64,000 bases of DNA. Source: Neisseria dentiae. Its GTDB lineage: Bacteria; Pseudomonadota; Gammaproteobacteria; Burkholderiales; Neisseriaceae. A program made the position numbers and the translations under genes. Below, in pieces: positions 63,569 through 64,000 of the stretch. Within the stretch, counting starts at the first letter, position 1. The number at the start of each line of letters is the position of its first letter. Below the pieces are notes generated by a model, which ran no database searches, was not told where the DNA came from, and saw nothing but the letters and a program-made list of their open reading frames with translations. The DNA is taken from assembly GCF_024580525.1 (NCBI RefSeq), contig NZ_JANIKQ010000008.1, positions 1 to 64,000 of the forward strand, read 5' to 3'.

Positions 63569-64000
63569 ATGGCCAACCACGTTGCCCAAATCAAAATCCC
63601 CGCTGTTTACTACCGCGGCGGCACATCCAAAGGTATTTTTTTCAAACGCAGCGACCTGCCCGAGGCCGCACAGGAACCCGGCGCAGCACGCGATAAAATC
63701 CTGCTGCGCGTTATCGGCAGCCCCGACCCCTACGGCAAGCAGATCGACGGCCTCGGCAACGCCTCCTCCTCCACCAGCAAAGCGGTAATCATCGACAAAA
63801 GCAGCCGCGAAGGCCACGATGTTGATTATTTGTTCGGCCAAGTTGCCATCGACAAACCGTTTGTTGATTGGAGCGGCAACTGCGGCAACCTCACCGCCGC
63901 CGTCGGCGCGTTTGCCGTCAGCCAAGGTTTGATCGATCCTGCCAAAATACCGCAAAACGGCATCTGCACCGTGCATATTTGGCAGAAAAACATCGGCAAA
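63569..64000 (+). CDS. prpF: 2-methylaconitate cis-trans isomerase PrpF (3' truncated)
   Basis: The first 144 residues of PrpF, which works with the AcnD aconitase-like enzyme in the 2-methylcitrate pathway for propionate. The start MANHVAQIKIPAVYYRGGTS, then GLGNASSSTSKAVII, and VDWSGNCGNLTAAVGAFAV are diagnostic; family length is ~390. CAGGAG lies upstream of the ATG. The gene continues past the window end. Other prp genes (prpB, prpC, acnD) are not in the window and would be expected beyond it or elsewhere; in most genomes prpF ends that operon. Confidence 0.93.
   Translation, partial: MANHVAQIKIPAVYYRGGTSKGIFFKRSDLPEAAQEPGAARDKILLRVIGSPDPYGKQIDGLGNASSSTSKAVIIDKSSREGHDVDYLFGQVAIDKPFVDWSGNCGNLTAAVGAFAVSQGLIDPAKIPQNGICTVHIWQKNIGK

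Overview
The window is chromosomal DNA from a species of Neisseria or a close relative in the Neisseriaceae. The DNA uptake sequence GCCGTCTGAA, mostly in the AGGCCGTCTGAA dialect, occurs throughout, very often as inverted pairs at gene ends. Correia elements (CREE), dRS3-type repeats and near full-length matches to neisserial housekeeping genes support this. Coding DNA is GC-rich. The AGGCCGTCTGAA dialect and the intact rpoN point to a commensal or animal-associated species rather than N. meningitidis or N. gonorrhoeae; I cannot name the species. The first 19 bases look like a Tn5/Nextera mosaic end, so the window probably starts at a contig edge.

Layout. 0-5 kb: truncated pepN facing ileS. 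4.8-8.3 kb: rbsK, a small acetyltransferase, fdhE and fdhD on the minus strand, with stop codons of the first three at or beside mobile repeats. 8.4-13.1 kb: accessory block with a tannase-like lipoprotein, a nitrobindin-like protein, an S24 repressor divergent from a small secreted protein, and a thioredoxin-fold lipoprotein. 13.3-16 kb: metNIQ methionine importer. 16-24 kb: LD-carboxypeptidase, HIT protein, an orphan RTX protein, AmpG, argA. 24-29.5 kb: hemL, mscS, a thiol oxidoreductase, ribF, tal. 29.6-36.3 kb: kdsD-(unknown)-kdsC-lptC-lptA-lptB-rpoN-hpf, the conserved LPS-transport/sigma-54 locus. 36.7-41.4 kb: clpA-clpS, cold-shock protein, DUF1653, smpB. 41.4-48.2 kb: guaA, a UhpT-like transporter, kdsA, panD, a class V aminotransferase, a DciA-like gene. 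48.5-56.3 kb: secA, a large M23 peptidase with a repeat-rich N-terminus, an RpfE-like protein, orn. 56.4-57.3 kb: an AT-rich island with an RHH-EVE protein. 57.3-64 kb: fhs, an EamA protein, uvrC, pgsA, a tRNA cluster (three Gly, Cys, an atypical Cys-like tRNA, Leu) and the start of prpF.

Themes. Envelope biogenesis dominates: KDO synthesis (kdsD, kdsC, kdsA), LPS transport (lptC, lptA, lptB), peptidoglycan turnover and recycling (LdcA, M23, AmpG), phospholipid synthesis (pgsA) and SecA export. One-carbon and formate metabolism is represented by fdhD, fdhE and fhs. Intergenic DNA is packed with small non-autonomous repeats: three CREE, four copies of a ~143-160 bp element ending in GAGACCTTTGCAAAA, two copies of a ~190 bp element, several dRS3 composites and a CGTCATACTCGGG hairpin family. 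I saw no transposase, prophage, rRNA or CRISPR array. The items I would look at first are the atypical Cys-like tRNA at 63.1 kb, the RHH-EVE island at 56.5 kb, the G9 tract before rpoN, and promoter -10 boxes placed inside uptake-sequence hairpins.
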